64,000 bases of DNA from Silene latifolia (GCF_048544455.1 NC_133530.1:16545748-16609747), one strand, 5' to 3'; positions 47,578 to 60,400 are shown, counted from the first letter of the stretch. The notes: a model not told the origin generated them from the sequence alone. Numbers and translations: made by a program.

Positions 47578-49205
47578 CTTTATTTGTAAAGTGTAAACAA
47601 TTCAGAAAAGTGAGGGAAACTACAAGGAAATGATTGGTTTCTGACTAGTCTGGAAGAAACACAAATAGAGAACACTTTGGTGTGGGGGCGTTGCACACTT
47701 TCAATGCAACTACTATCAACTTCATGTGGGGCGTGGCCAAACAACCAAATTGGTAAAAAAAGTGAAAGGTATTGGCCAGATTGGTAAAAAAACTATGACT
47801 TGTGACGAATTGGTAAAAAAAATGAAGAATTGAGACGAATTGGCCAAAAAAGTTACATTTTGCTTAATTTTTCATTATTCCAAATTTATTTGACAAAACT
47901 ACCCTTGCGCAAGTAGTCCGATTCAAAAAAAATTGATCCAGACTCGTCCTTAACAACTCAATTATGTTCCCAAATTTGAAATAATCCAGCCTTATCCAAA
48001 CTCGATCGAAATCAGATACTTCTCCAATCTCCCATCCTTATAAATTGACCCCAAGAATGATGAAATCCAAAATGGCCTTTATTCAATTGACACATAACCA
48101 AATAATTGATTTTGACAGAAATGACTCGTACTTAGACCTGGTAAAAATGCCTGCCTGCTAAAGATCGTCGACACATTACTAATTATCGTCGACAATTTGT
48201 AATGACTTTCCTAATCTGCCCCTGACTCTAAAGCTCCCATATATTAACATTTTTTTCCAAGTACGACATTTCCGTCACCACCGCTTCAATTCCGTTAGCA
48301 AATTCAAGCAATCGACGACAAATAATCTTAAACTAGTTTAATTTTTAAAAAATTTGTAATTAGTTAGTAGATTTAGGTAGTTTAGAATAGAATCCTTATT
48401 GTTAGAAGGGATTAACGATTATCGATTACCGCACCAAAAATTAATCTAAGTCAGAAAATTAATTCTAAGTTTCAACAACTTAAAAGAGAAACTTCTTAGG
48501 CTCTGTTTGGCAAAACTAACTGAAAAGGTAGCTGAAAACTGAAAAGTTAACTGAAACCTGAAAAGGTAACTGATAAGATAGCTGAAAATTAGGAGTTGAT
48601 AAGGTAACGGATTATATAAAAATGTGTTTGGCAAACTAGCTGAAAAGATAGCTGATTTTGGTAAAATGACGTAAAAGGATATGAAAATTATTTAATATTA
48701 TAGAATAAAGGGGTACAAAATGGAAAATAAGTCATTTCAAGTACCTTATTTGACCAAATAAGCTACTTGCCAAACACCTGCAAAAAAAAATCAGGTAGCT
48801 GAAATTTTGGTCAAATAAGCTACTTTGGTCAAATAAAATTTCGCGAAGTGTCGTCTTAAAACAGAAATTTTTACATTCACAAAAATATTGGGCGAATAGT
48901 TGAAATGAAAAAAAAAGTCACAAATTACAACTATCCAATCAAAATAACATATAACAAAATATTACTATCAAATTAGAAGAAATATTTGTTACTCACACGA
49001 TTTTAAAGATCTTTGTTACAATAATTTGGTTCATAGTCCGGACCACGGTCTATTCGATCTGGTCTAGAATCGTACTAAAGACGAACTTAATGTAAATAGC
49101 TCATACAATTAATATGGTGTCTTATGGATTCTAACTTCAAAGATATAGACACCGGTGCAAATATGATCTACACCTAGCCACCTAGGATTTAAGATTCTCT
49201 TCAGG
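47578..49205. other. Intergenic DNA with short repeats and a possible TIR element
   Basis: 47735-47860 repeats GACGAATTGGTAAAAAA-type phrases. 48495-48860 has CTCTGTTTGGCAAAACTAAC on the left and CTACTTGCCAAACACC on the right, with TAGCTGAAAA phrases between, like common hAT-type MITEs; borders not fixed. No supported gene. Confidence 0.4.
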
Positions 49206-49505
49206 ATTAACGTTTAAGATGTTAATTCACCAAAAAAATAGTAGTATGATTATTTAAACAATTATACGGATATACGGTAGATTATTATATTGATTAGAGA
49301 AAATTTATTTATGCTCAAAATGATTGAATGCTACTCTATAAATTAAACATATACATATATATTTTCCATGTTAACAAAAAAAAAATTATATAATTAAGAT
49401 GTTGTATACTCAAGTTAAGAAATGTTATAACTCTTAAGAATTTAAAACTTACTTATATATAAAATTTATATATGTCCGTGCATTTTTGCATGGGTTCTAA
49501 ACTAG
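49206..49505 (+). mobile_element. Helitron-like 3' terminus (CTAG at 49502-49505)
   Basis: A hairpin CCGTGCA-TTTT-TGCATGG (49476-49493) is followed by TTCTAAACTAG then T. It resembles the terminus at 23000-23027. Body AT-rich; 5' end not found. Confidence 0.55.
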
Positions 49506-49668
49506 TTTCTACATATACTTGTACTATTTGTATCGTATTGAAAGTGGCTAGGTCTTGAGACCGCACCCTAGATAGAGTGCGCCTACGTCCCTGATCATAT
49601 GTCGGATTAATTTTGAGTGTAAAACTATGCTGTACAGTGTACTTTACGATGATTTTCTGACTCTTCCT

Positions 49669-52168
49669 CTATGGTACAGAGTTTGGTTTCACAGATCCAT
49701 CTGCGAAATGTTGGTTCTCGTGCAGACTGGTACTTATCCATGTCGAGACCAAGACCATCATCACAATCGATAGCAACAGCATCCCGACACATGTTGTCTT
49801 AAGGTACATTTTCACTGGTTTGCAGTGATTGACTAGAATATCCGAGAATGTATCTTTGACAAGCCGACAGTTTACAAGGTTTTCCATTACAGGGTATGCA
49901 TCAAGCAAATTCTGAACCGAAGTTGTGTATGTTTCTATAACATTGTATTCACTAGTCGTTATGAACCCTTCGTTACATCGTGTCCCACTGATGTCTGAAC
50001 ATGTAAACATCTTCAGTACCTGTAAATTCAGAGTTAAAATTATTCATTGAGTGGTTATTTGCATTCTAGACGATTTCTAATGGCTTTCGATGGAAGTACC
50101 TGTGGAATGTCTCCTATATGAATTGAATCTGCAGGGCAGTCTTTTGGCTGATACAGGAAATCAGGTGGTCCGGAGAAAGGGTTGCAGACATAGTTTAGAC
50201 TCGGAAGTGAGTTGGCCCTTAGGATGGAGATGTTCACATTTACCTGTTTGAAACAGATAAAATCTGAGCTGAATTACTCGACGTCTAGTAAAAATAAGTG
50301 AAATCTAATTATTATAATTAAAATTACCTGGTTAAGAACTTCAAAGAGTCCGATGCTAACATCAGACAGTGCGGTTCTGGCTGAGCGCAGTTCATCGCAA
50401 GGAAGGATGGTATTCAAACTGTTGTTTTCTTGATTTTGTTCGAAGTTATGGAGTGCTGTGCATGTATCAGCTGAGAATCTGAAATTTCACGAAATCAGCT
50501 TCCACGAGTTACCTTGAATTTAACTGACAGAAAAATGAGATGCTTACTTTTCGATGAAAGAATAGGCTCCGAATAATAGCCAGCTGAGAACTGTTAGAAA
50601 CCAAGCGAGCACGACTAACCTGTGGAAAGTGACAGCTGCTTTAGCATACATGATACAGATCCTTATTCCTGCCACATTCAGGTATTGTATTTAAATGTTC
50701 GCTGTACTTGACTACTTACATGTACACTACTCTGCGAAACCTCAGTATCCCGAAAGCTGCATATGCAAAAATGTACATAAGGCTCAGTTTTGTAGAGAAT
50801 AAAGTTATGACAGACAATTAACAACATCAATTAGGCTTATACAGACGGTCTCACAAACCAGAAAACCTTTTGTATTACTTCTGATAACATATCGCTTGTC
50901 GAAGTTACCTGACAAGGCAATTGAGGCAACGAGGTTCAGGCATATAGTAGCGGAAGTGAGAATGTACCTACAACATAGTTCAAGTTTATGTCAAGAAAAC
51001 ATATATCAGAGAAGCAAAACTGACAGAGGAGAAAGAATGAGATATAATAAACATTACATTATTGTCAGAACTTCTACGGATAAGCTCCTGTTCCTTTGGG
51101 CATGTTCTTCTAAACCAGTGGCTTCATAATCGAGTTTGTCAGATGTAGAAGCTAAGAATCTAGCGGCTTTATCACCATCAAAGGTACCACTTTCTTCTAA
51201 ATTTATACTCATCTTTCTCATTGCTCCTGTAGCATTATTCATGCTATCGGATGCTTGATCCGCTGTATTGATTATTACTGTCATGATTGTCTTTGCTCTA
51301 GAATAAAATCTCGCATTCCCTCCAAGAGCAACCCCAGATGCAATTCTATTTCACAATAATAAATAAATAAATAAATAAATGAGCAAGATGACTCTCTAAA
51401 GTGGTTGCGCTTTGTTTTATTGCGCTTCATAAGTACTGCTTACATTGCGACAACAGTAAAAACTGTTGTTGAAACAATAGGGAAGAGATGACATTGCTTT
51501 TGACAGGGTGTTCTTCTTCTCGGTTTTCTTTTCTTGTTCTCTAAGCAGCAAGCTTTTCCTAGGAGATAAATAGAGTATACAATGCCAGCAACGAGCCATA
51601 ACAGTCCAATGGTATATCCATAAATACCTGTAAAAATGGTAGACTGCAGTATATGTAAATGGTTAGTGAAGTATATAAAGAGAGTTCATCTAAAATGAGA
51701 AAAAGAGAAACGAGTAACGGTCTTACACTCCAATAATGCTTATTTGTGATGTTATACTGGCCTCTGTATTTCCTGAACTGATCTAAGGGATCTATTCTTG
51801 CGATTGCATTCGCAGTTTTCTGCATTTGTATGATACTTCTTCCTGTAGGAACCATTATCGTAAATTGGTGAGTTTCTTCATTAACAAAGAACAATCAATG
51901 TAAAAAGAAGTTCTTGAATTACCTGAACAAAAAAATGACCGGGATGGAGGGAGTATTATTAACATAATCGTAAAATATTCAGATTAGGTTATTAGGCAAC
52001 ATTTTGTACAGTTTTGTGAGAATGAAATGATGCAGAAGTTTCTGAATTACCTGTATCAGCACCGCTGTATGACTGAGTTGCCGCTGCTGTAATCATCAAA
52101 TTTACGGAGAATGTCACGAAAACTACCAGCACTAGATAATTTCTGTGTTGGTTTAAACCCATCTCCAT
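49669..52168 (-). CDS. Multi-pass plasma-membrane-type protein, 511 aa (At2g12400/At2g25270-like)
   Basis: Ten exons: 52051-52168, 51727-51842, 51444-51643, 51058-51345, 50909-50967, 50720-50756, 50548-50619, 50328-50478, 50100-50243, 49669-50019; all phases close. Starts MEMGLNQHRNYLVLVVFVTF (signal peptide). Membrane segments: IYGYTIGLLWLVAGIVYSIY, FPIVSTTVFTVVAM running into IIASGVAL, ILTSATICLNLVASIAL, VVLAWFLTVLSWLLFGAYSF and VGMLLLSIVMMVLVSTWI. Two large loops follow: one helical (about residues 157-245), one Cys-rich (CTALHNF, LPCDELR, YVCNPFSGPP, FTCSDISGTRC, NHCKPV). A signal peptide plus five membrane spans and Cys-rich outer loops recalls prominin/Tweety-like topology. The Arabidopsis relatives, named from memory, have no settled function. 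The start was chosen as the first ATG before the signal peptide. Confidence 0.85.
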
Positions 52169-52850
52169 CAACTACCAAGTATCGATTAACAAGCTAATAA
52201 TCGACTGCCATGAAAGTTCAGTTCAGTTCAGGAAAGCGTCTAAGCGTAAACTATGAAATATCAGATTTTTATAAAGGATTTTAACTGGGATACTGCACTG
52301 CAGTGTAAGTCCTATAAGAAAGGAATATATATAGTTATAAGTCTCTTTTTGTATGGTAATGGTAAAAAAGTAGGATTAAAGAGAGAATTTGTGAAAAAAA
52401 GTAGTTGCTTAGCTTGGTTCATAATGCCACTTTTATCCACAACATTGGAAGCTTTTTAGAAAGTTTTAAGCATTATTAATTAAGTTTAGTTTAAAGTTGG
52501 AATTATGTGCAAGTAAAGCACAATAGTTATAGCTATTGTCTATTTTGAGTATTTTCACCTCCAATTGAAAGGGAACAAATATGTGCAAAAGGTAGTACTA
52601 TGAAAAAGAAATTTAAAATCAAGTATTGCAACCCTTTTTACCTATATAATAATAAAGTAAGAAAATGATTGCACTTCAGGATTTTTCATTTCTTGTATGT
52701 GAAGGAAAAAAACAACAAAATTCATCTAATATCTTTTTTGCAAGAAGACATAAATTCATCTAATATCATGTCGTAATTATAAAATATAAATCTTAGAAGC
52801 TAACGGCCTTTAAATATTATTTTCCCAATGAATTATCGGTGTCATCCTTC
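52169..52850. other. Upstream region of the membrane-protein gene
   Basis: About 680 bp between the start codon and the LINE target site. AT-rich; no element or extra frame recognised. Confidence 0.4.
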
Positions 52851-52860
52851 AGTTCGTAAT

Positions 52861-55800
52861 GGAAACAACCTTGGGATAAGCGACTAGAATGGAAACAACC
52901 TTGATTAATCATGTCGCAAGGAAATTCTCAAGGGTACGACAACATGTTAAGCGTTGGGCACTTGATAAGCGACTAGAATGGAAACAACCTTGGGATAATT
53001 TCGATGTTGAGTTGGAACGGGGTATGGACTTGGCTATTAGGGAAGGAGATGACTCATTTTATTCTAAAACGAATGAGAGGGTACGGATTTGCAAGAGCGG
53101 CAGCGGTTTTTTGGAGACAACGGGCGAAATTGAAATGGATGGTAGAGGGTGATACGTGTACTAAATATTTCTTTAATTGGGTTAAGGGCCGGGCTGGAAG
53201 AAATTTTATATTAGGGGTTAAAGATCGTGATGGCCGTTGGATCTATGACCCGGAGACAGTTGAAATTATGTTTCATGAGTCCTTCTTTGCCATTTATAAC
53301 CCGGTGTCACAGGTTGATAATGATACCAGACGTGGGGTACGAAATGATTTCCTAAACAGCTTCACAAAGTCTGTTTCTAGTGATGATGGTGATATGCTGA
53401 ATCGACCTTTTACCGCTAAGGAAGTTAGAAGCGCTGTTTTCCAAATGGGTGCTTTGAAGTCTCCTCGTCCGGATGGAATTCCGGCAATTTTCTTTCAAAA
53501 ATGCTGGCACGTGGTCAAGAAAGATGTTACTAAGGCGGTCTTGTCTGTTCTTAATTCGGGTATGGTGCTGAAGGAACTTAATAGGACTTTTATTACTTTG
53601 ATACCAAAAAATGATAATCCGGAAGGTGTGGGTGACTATCGTCCGATTAGCTTATGTAACGTCTTTATGAGAATTGTCACGAAATGTATTGCAAACCGTC
53701 TGGGTAAGGTGATGCGATACTTGATTGGAGACTTTCAAAATGCTTTTGTGCCGGGACGACAAATTTCAGATAATATTTTGCTCGCACATGAGGCACTTCA
53801 TAAAATAAACACACACAAGAAAGGAAAACATGGTCGATATGCTTTTAAAGCTGATATGAGTCAGGCATATGATCGGGTGGATTGGGAATTCCTTGGAGCT
53901 GTCTTGATTAAGGTGGGGTTTCCTGAGCGATTAGTGCGGCTAATCATGAATTGTGTAAGGACGGTTTCATATCAGGTTCTGTTTAATGGGAAACCGTTAA
54001 AACTTTTTAATCCAACGTGTGGATTAAGACAAGGAGATCCTCTTTCTCCTTATCTTTTTGTGCTTTGTATGGAAGCATTATCATGTAAGTTGGAGCGTGC
54101 TACGACTGATGGTTTACTTAAAGGAATTTGTTTGTGTCGTGAAGAAAGGGCCTTGACTCACTTATTCTTTGCGGATGATGCTATCTTCTTTCTTCAGGAT
54201 CAGGGTGACTCGTCAACTACCTTAAGACAGATTCTGGAGGCGTATTGTCAAGCATCAGGCCAAATTATGAATGAAAATAAATCAGGTATCCTATTTAGTC
54301 CAAGTACCACTCTTGGAAGTGCGCGTCGTAGCATGAAAAACCTCAAAATTGTCACGAATAAAGGACTTGGAAAGTACCTTGGTTTACCCACGGAATTCCT
54401 AGGTTCGAAAAAGGAATTGTTTAAAAGTATTATTGATCTGGTTATGAAGCGAATTTCTTCTTGGAACGGAATTTTCCTCTCTCAAGCTGGAAGGCTTACT
54501 CTAATTAATTCTGTCCTATCGAACATCTCGAATTACTTTCTATCGGTATTTAAAATACCGGTAAGTGTGACTAATAAGGTTAATTCTTTATTGTCACATT
54601 TTTGGTGGGCCGGAAATAAATTGGGAAAACCTATCCATTGGTGCAGCAATAAATTCTTGAGCTTACCAAAAAGTGAGGGAGGACTTGGCATTAGAAACAT
54701 TGAATGTGTTAATATGGCAATGTTAGGAAAGCTTGGTTGGCGGATTATTTCTGATCAGGACACCTATTTCATACGTGTGTTCCGGCAGAAATTGTTAGGT
54801 CACCGGTTTGATGGTGATTTCATATCTCTGAGTAGTGGGTCTAACCTTTCTTGGGGCGCGAAAAGTGTTTTACAAGGGATAGACTTTATTAGGAAACACA
54901 TAGGGTGGAAACCGGGTTTGGTGTCGGAGTTAAATGTATGGACAACATGTTGGACTAATGGTGTTTGTCCGGAGCCAAATGAGCGTGTTCTTGATTTAGA
55001 TCACGTTGGTCTTTGTAACCTGCGTATTAAGGATCTAAGGGTGCCGGCTAATGTTGATGCTCATATTTCATGGAATGAACCTTTAATTAGGATGCTGTTT
55101 TCGGAGGAGAGTGCAAAACATATCCTTGCTATCCCTATCTGTGCATCACGGGTTGATGATAGGCTTTATTGGCTCTATTCTGGGAATGGAGACTATAGTG
55201 CCAAGAGTGGATATGGGGTTCTTTTTAATGAGTTCATGGAACGGCGAGCAACAACTAAAGAGAAAACAAGGATTGATGCGGATATAAGACACTTTTGTAA
55301 AAAAACACTGTGGCATCTTCCAGGACCACAAGTATGGAAAATTCTAGTCTGGAGAATCGTTACTGACTCACTCTCGACTGGAGTTAATTTTGAAAGGCGT
55401 AACTTAGGGAATGGAAAAGGTTGTCATTTTTGTAATTTTGAGGGGCATGAAACTATGGAGCATCTCTTTCGCGACTGTCCTGTGTCGCGACGGCTATGGG
55501 CCTCGTCAGAATTAGGCATTCGGGTAGAGAATGGAGTACATCTAAGTCTCCAAAAATGGATGGTTCAGTGGATTTACTTTTTGGGAAACTTGGATGACGC
55601 AAAGTCGAGACTCATAAGGTTCTTGGCTATGGTGTCATGCATTTGGAGTATCCGGAATAGGGTTCTCTTTCAGGGATTGCCATTCCATCCACTTATGTTC
55701 TTCAGATTATGGTCAAATGTTGTTGAGACGGCGGATAAGGCTCTGACGGTGAGTGTTAAGGAAAAGGAATGTAACGTGCTGAGGAACGGAAATGATGTCT

Positions 55801-56313
55801 CACCGAAGGCCGAATGGCTTCAGTGGGTGCGGGAGAGTAAACCGGTTTTTGTGGTGGGTTCTTTGGTGCTGTGCGACCATGTGCGAGTCATGGTGGATGC
55901 TGGTTGGAAAGATGTCACAACTGGGGGGCTTGGCTGGGTTGGGTTATCGCCTGTTGGGGAGATAATTTTCACCGGAAGGAAACGAGTGGTAGCTGAGTCC
56001 GCTCTACAGGCTGAAGGTTTGGGGATTAGAGAGGTTCTTCGATGGGCGCTTGATCACAGCTATCATCACTTGGAGATTTCTACGGATTGCCTTTCTCTTG
56101 TGCTATTTCTGGCTGGCCTTGAGAGACCGCATCATCAAGTGATTGACGTCATAGAGGATATTCGGGAACTTTCCGTGTTCTTTCATTGCCTAGCTTTTAG
56201 TTTTATTCCTAGGTCTTATAATAATATGGCACATGGCCTCGCGTGTGGGGCTATGCGTAGTTAGGTCTATCTTTCTTTACAGCTGACAAAAAAAAAAAAA
56301 AAAAAAAAAAAAA
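52861..56313 (+). mobile_element. 5'-truncated L1-clade LINE with RNase H, TSD AGTTCGTAAT
   Basis: AGTTCGTAAT stands at 52851-52860 and, after a poly(A) tail (56287-56314), at 56314-56323. The body keeps reverse transcriptase, zinc knuckle and RNase H but lacks ORF1 and the endonuclease, so it is 5' truncated. The first 130 bp contain the phrase TGGAAACAACCTTG three times, a rearranged 5' joint. High coding integrity suggests a recent insertion. Confidence 0.93.
53004..56264 (+). CDS. LINE ORF2 C-terminal part: reverse transcriptase, zf-RVT, RNase H
   Basis: Open for 1086 codons. In order: FWRQRAKLKWMVEGDTCTKY; RT motifs DYRPISLCNVFMRIVTKCIA, NAFVPGRQISDNILLAHEAL, KADMSQAYDRVDW, GLRQGDPLSPYLFVLCMEAL and the catalytic FADDAIFF; KYLGLPTEF; zf-RVT around WKILVWRIVTDSLSTGV and CHFCNFEGHETMEHLFRDCP; and RNase H with VDAGWK (Asp), AEGLGIREVLRWA (Glu) and ISTDCLSLV (Asp). 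RNase H after zf-RVT is typical of one plant L1 lineage. The stretch before about 53080 is better read in another frame (52889-53080, VKRWALDKRLEWKQPWDNFD), so one frameshift lies near 53080. The Met at 53004 is therefore not a true start. Confidence 0.93.
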   Translation: MLSWNGVWTWLLGKEMTHFILKRMRGYGFARAAAVFWRQRAKLKWMVEGDTCTKYFFNWVKGRAGRNFILGVKDRDGRWIYDPETVEIMFHESFFAIYNPVSQVDNDTRRGVRNDFLNSFTKSVSSDDGDMLNRPFTAKEVRSAVFQMGALKSPRPDGIPAIFFQKCWHVVKKDVTKAVLSVLNSGMVLKELNRTFITLIPKNDNPEGVGDYRPISLCNVFMRIVTKCIANRLGKVMRYLIGDFQNAFVPGRQISDNILLAHEALHKINTHKKGKHGRYAFKADMSQAYDRVDWEFLGAVLIKVGFPERLVRLIMNCVRTVSYQVLFNGKPLKLFNPTCGLRQGDPLSPYLFVLCMEALSCKLERATTDGLLKGICLCREERALTHLFFADDAIFFLQDQGDSSTTLRQILEAYCQASGQIMNENKSGILFSPSTTLGSARRSMKNLKIVTNKGLGKYLGLPTEFLGSKKELFKSIIDLVMKRISSWNGIFLSQAGRLTLINSVLSNISNYFLSVFKIPVSVTNKVNSLLSHFWWAGNKLGKPIHWCSNKFLSLPKSEGGLGIRNIECVNMAMLGKLGWRIISDQDTYFIRVFRQKLLGHRFDGDFISLSSGSNLSWGAKSVLQGIDFIRKHIGWKPGLVSELNVWTTCWTNGVCPEPNERVLDLDHVGLCNLRIKDLRVPANVDAHISWNEPLIRMLFSEESAKHILAIPICASRVDDRLYWLYSGNGDYSAKSGYGVLFNEFMERRATTKEKTRIDADIRHFCKKTLWHLPGPQVWKILVWRIVTDSLSTGVNFERRNLGNGKGCHFCNFEGHETMEHLFRDCPVSRRLWASSELGIRVENGVHLSLQKWMVQWIYFLGNLDDAKSRLIRFLAMVSCIWSIRNRVLFQGLPFHPLMFFRLWSNVVETADKALTVSVKEKECNVLRNGNDVSPKAEWLQWVRESKPVFVVGSLVLCDHVRVMVDAGWKDVTTGGLGWVGLSPVGEIIFTGRKRVVAESALQAEGLGIREVLRWALDHSYHHLEISTDCLSLVLFLAGLERPHHQVIDVIEDIRELSVFFHCLAFSFIPRSYNNMAHGLACGAMRS

Positions 56314-56323
56314 AGTTCGTAAT

Positions 56324-57489
56324 CATCCTTGTATCTTCTTGTACTAGGGTAATGTTGCTGTTGGTTCAGAGATCAAACTAGCCAGCTACGGCTAATAATG
56401 CAACTTAAAACACTTCAGTACTTTACTACTCTCCGTATCATTCATTTATCGGTAATGATAAAGGGCTGTATTTAAGAACTAAATTACTTCCCAAAATGGA
56501 ATTAAATTAGGAATTTATGACACAATTACGCGTAAATTGATGTCATTAATGCTTAATTTAAGTTTTTCTTTCCTTTTTAGTTACCTTAAATGCAGCGGGC
56601 TGTATGTATCATTTTCCTTCATTTATTTACCTTTTTTATTTTTTTAGAAGTATTTTAATCAAAGATAAAACAAATGATTGGGCATGAGACACAACTCTCA
56701 CATTATTTTGTCTTATGTGTGTTTAAAGGGACTGCGGCCTAAAGCAAAGGTTTATATATGAGTAAAGTCATCAAGTCACGGGTCAGTCGTGTACTTGGTG
56801 CTAATACCACGTATTGACGATTTTTCTACTCACAATTATACTGTCTCATTTACGACACATAAAAAGACACTGAGCTAGTTGTGCTCAAGACCGTCTAGGA
56901 TTTACAAACATGATATTATAACTCTCACTAAATGAAAAATATAATATGAAAAACGACTGACGAAAATTACAAAACTGACCCTCCAACACCTACAAGAATA
57001 AACATAAATCTCAGCTATTAAACATAAAAGAAAAATACGTAGTAATTAACTAGAGATCATGAATTCGAGTCCTGAAAATAGAACAGAGTCAACTTACTAT
57101 AGTTTTGTGTATCCCTCTAGTTGTAACTACTTTGGCTCGAATTCAGGCTAAATTGGATTGCACAAACCAATTAAAGGGAAAATAATTACAATACGAAGCA
57201 AGCTAAAACTCGGCCTACAAACTTATTATTTTACCACCTTCTAATGCCAATAAAACAGTAATTTTGGAGAGCTACACAAACTACATAACTGAAGACTATA
57301 AATTATAAAAAGAAAAATAGTCTACGGAGCAAAAAAAAAAAATCTATAAACTCGGACATTTGTAAGGGGCATGTATACGAGTGAGAGCATACTTCTTTGC
57401 TTAAGAGTAGATTCCTATGTTGGTAACCACCTTTACATTTCCCAAGCTGACTAACTGGTTTTAATCCGAAAGGCAAACAATTAAGACTG
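56324..57489. other. Region between LINE and DUF3755 gene, with its 3' UTR
   Basis: The right part (about 57250-57489) is the likely 3' UTR of the minus-strand gene. Near 56620-56690 is ACAAATGATTGGG text related to the MITE at 63482-63571, without a clear partner end. Nothing else recognised. Confidence 0.4.
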
Positions 57490-60400
57490 CTACTGAAGGC
57501 CTGTACGAGGGAGGATGGTGTTGGCGAGCTCTTCATTCAGCTTTACAGGCAACGGTGGCATTTGCTTCATTATTTCCGGAGTATCACTCATGCTGCTCGT
57601 CAACAATTCAAAAAATGCACTCATCAGTACCTCAGAATCTCAAAACAAACAAAACAAGTATATCAGTGTAATTGTTACCTATATTTTGGATTGAAGGACA
57701 CCATTCAAGATCAGATTCAGAAAGAATCATAACCGTATCACCTAGACCTGTCAAAACTCGACCCGACCCGAAACCCGACCCGCCCGACCCGTTTTTAGGG
57801 TTACAGACCCGGTTTTTTCGACCCGCGACCCGTTTGACCCGAACCCGAAATGACCCATTCTTTTAGGGTCAAGACCCGACCCGTTGGGTCAAAGGTAAAT
57901 CAAGAATTTTATTAAAATATTAATATTAATATATTATATTTGAAAAAATAGTTAAAAAAATATTTTTTTTATCACTTAAAATTACAAAAACAACTAAAAA
58001 GTTAATTTTATATAACTTTTATAATATTTAATAATAAATTAATTATTAAAAAAACTTTATTTTAATAATTATGTCAATATAATTAATGTAAACGTTGAAT
58101 ATGATTAAAATATTAATTTTAAATATGATTTACATTTTTAAAAAATATTTTTTTAATTAAAAAAATCGTTTTAAAAAGACGTTAGAAATTATTTCTTGAC
58201 CCGTATTCTGACCCTAACCCGACCCATGACCCGTATAACCCGACCCGTATTCTGACCCGACCCCGGACCCGACCCGCCCGACCGTTTGACAGGTCTAGAC
58301 TATCACCTCTTTTTTACCTATTTTCCTAAATGGGTCTTATCTTATGCTTATATGGCATTGTCTTAACTTCTAGAGGCGGAAATTCCTTTGGGCAGGGAGG
58401 GGTCCGATCCAAGCTGGTTTTTTACGATCATGTTTAATTTTAGTATATACTATATAGCCTAGCTCAACGCTGGCTTTTTACGAGCTCAGTGGTTGAGCAG
58501 AGGCTTTTCAACATCAGTTCAAAGGCTCAATTCTTGGTCCCCTTTACTTTTGCATTTAGACCCTTTACATAGCCAACTGAGGAATGACACAACATCACAA
58601 CCGAGTTATAAGACGCTATCACAATTATGTTTTGACGTGGTATGAGTTCCAATTATGGCACAATGGCATTTAATAGTGTCACTTGAAAGGTATTCTCAAA
58701 AAAAAACATATGAAGCTAAGCATCTTCAAAGTTCAAACATGAGATGGGACAGAAACAACTGAGTAAATGACAGTAGAAACTTTCTCCGCCTCGTAATCGT
58801 GTACCCAAATGACTGAAGATGTCTAACTCAAGCATTGAAAATATCTACATGTATCCACTTCACAGTAGAGTACAACAGAAACATTTAACTTATCTGACTA
58901 CATCTCAAGGTTTGGACCACTACATTAACTATCAAAAGGTGTCAAATTCAATACTCCGTAGTCGTACAACACTGTCCCCAAGTGCCTATGGCAAATTAAT
59001 GGGGGTAGGATGTAGTGATGTACACAATCTTACCCTTGTGCTCAATCACAAAGCCACTGACCCAATGCTCCCGGATCACCCATAATGAAAAACAAAAGAT
59101 ATGGCAAGAATTGTTCAACCAACTGCTACTTCACAAATAAAATGATACGACAGTTTAGTGTCTAATTTGACTCCACTCAAAATAATTAAAAGCTTTTCGG
59201 TCAAGGCTTAGAGATAAATTATTTCAGATCAACAGGCCACTTAGCATCAAACAGCAAAAGGTGGTCCTATCTACTTAAATTCACATAAGCAGCCATTCAC
59301 GGTTCTCAACTTCAGCCAAAGCAACATAGCTCAAATCGTTGAGGGATGGTACTCATGGCTTGTGTTTAAAGCCTGTCAGCGTAAAACTGTAATTCTGGCT
59401 CCATTGACCAAAAGTTCCTCAACTTCAAAACAAATCAACGGGGGAGAGACTTTGCGAATAAATATGGTGCATTATTTTATCAAGGTACAGAGGAAATTTA
59501 CCTGTTCATTATCTTCGCTAGATTGTCTCGAGCTTGGCAAAAGAGGCTGATGTTATCTTGTACCTGAAAAATACAAGGGCCAAAGCAGAATTGAATTTAT
59601 TACTCATACAGTACCTGGTAGGTAGTACTTTGTAAACAGAACATGGAAGAAATCCAACAATAACATATCTACCAAAGTCCACGGAAAAGGCTTTTTATCT
59701 GTTCCAACCGATAAGTTTTCCGAAAAACCTAAGGCAGCTATTATCATAACTACCTAAACCTCCTCCCTCTTTCATTCCAGATGCAACACAATGACCAACA
59801 CAATAGCAATTACTGGATCCTTGAACATTCAACAGTGAAAATCTACATGCCATGACCTTGACTTTCAAATGGACAAGTGCTGATGCAATCCAAAATCGCT
59901 CCGGGATGCATGCACAACGAAATAAAATACTACATGCCTGTCATTTTATATTGTCCCCTCTATGGTGAACTTTCACAATTAAATCATTGAACTCTCCCAA
60001 TATATAAAGGTACAAATAAAATGGCAAATTTGTCACGTTTGATTTATCCAAAAAAAACAATGTTCAGCTTATCTTTCAAGAAAGGTTGTAACTATTGCAT
60101 TTGTGAGACAATAGCAGACCGGCAGTCAAAATTAAACAATGTAAATGGGTAGAAAGTGTAACAAATTTGACCCAAATACATTCACCATTCAGTAACCATA
60201 AAATACTGACCTGAAAAGAAGAAAAGTTTGCAGATATTTGTTGGAAGAACTGCTGATTTTGCTTAAGTATCTCCCCAGTAGGGCCACCAATTGCTGAAAA
60301 TAATTACAGTAAACAACGCATTATTAAAAGGGGAAAATTATATTATATGCCAATATTTTCAAAGTTTTTAACGGAATATAATTTGACAGGCGGATTGAAT

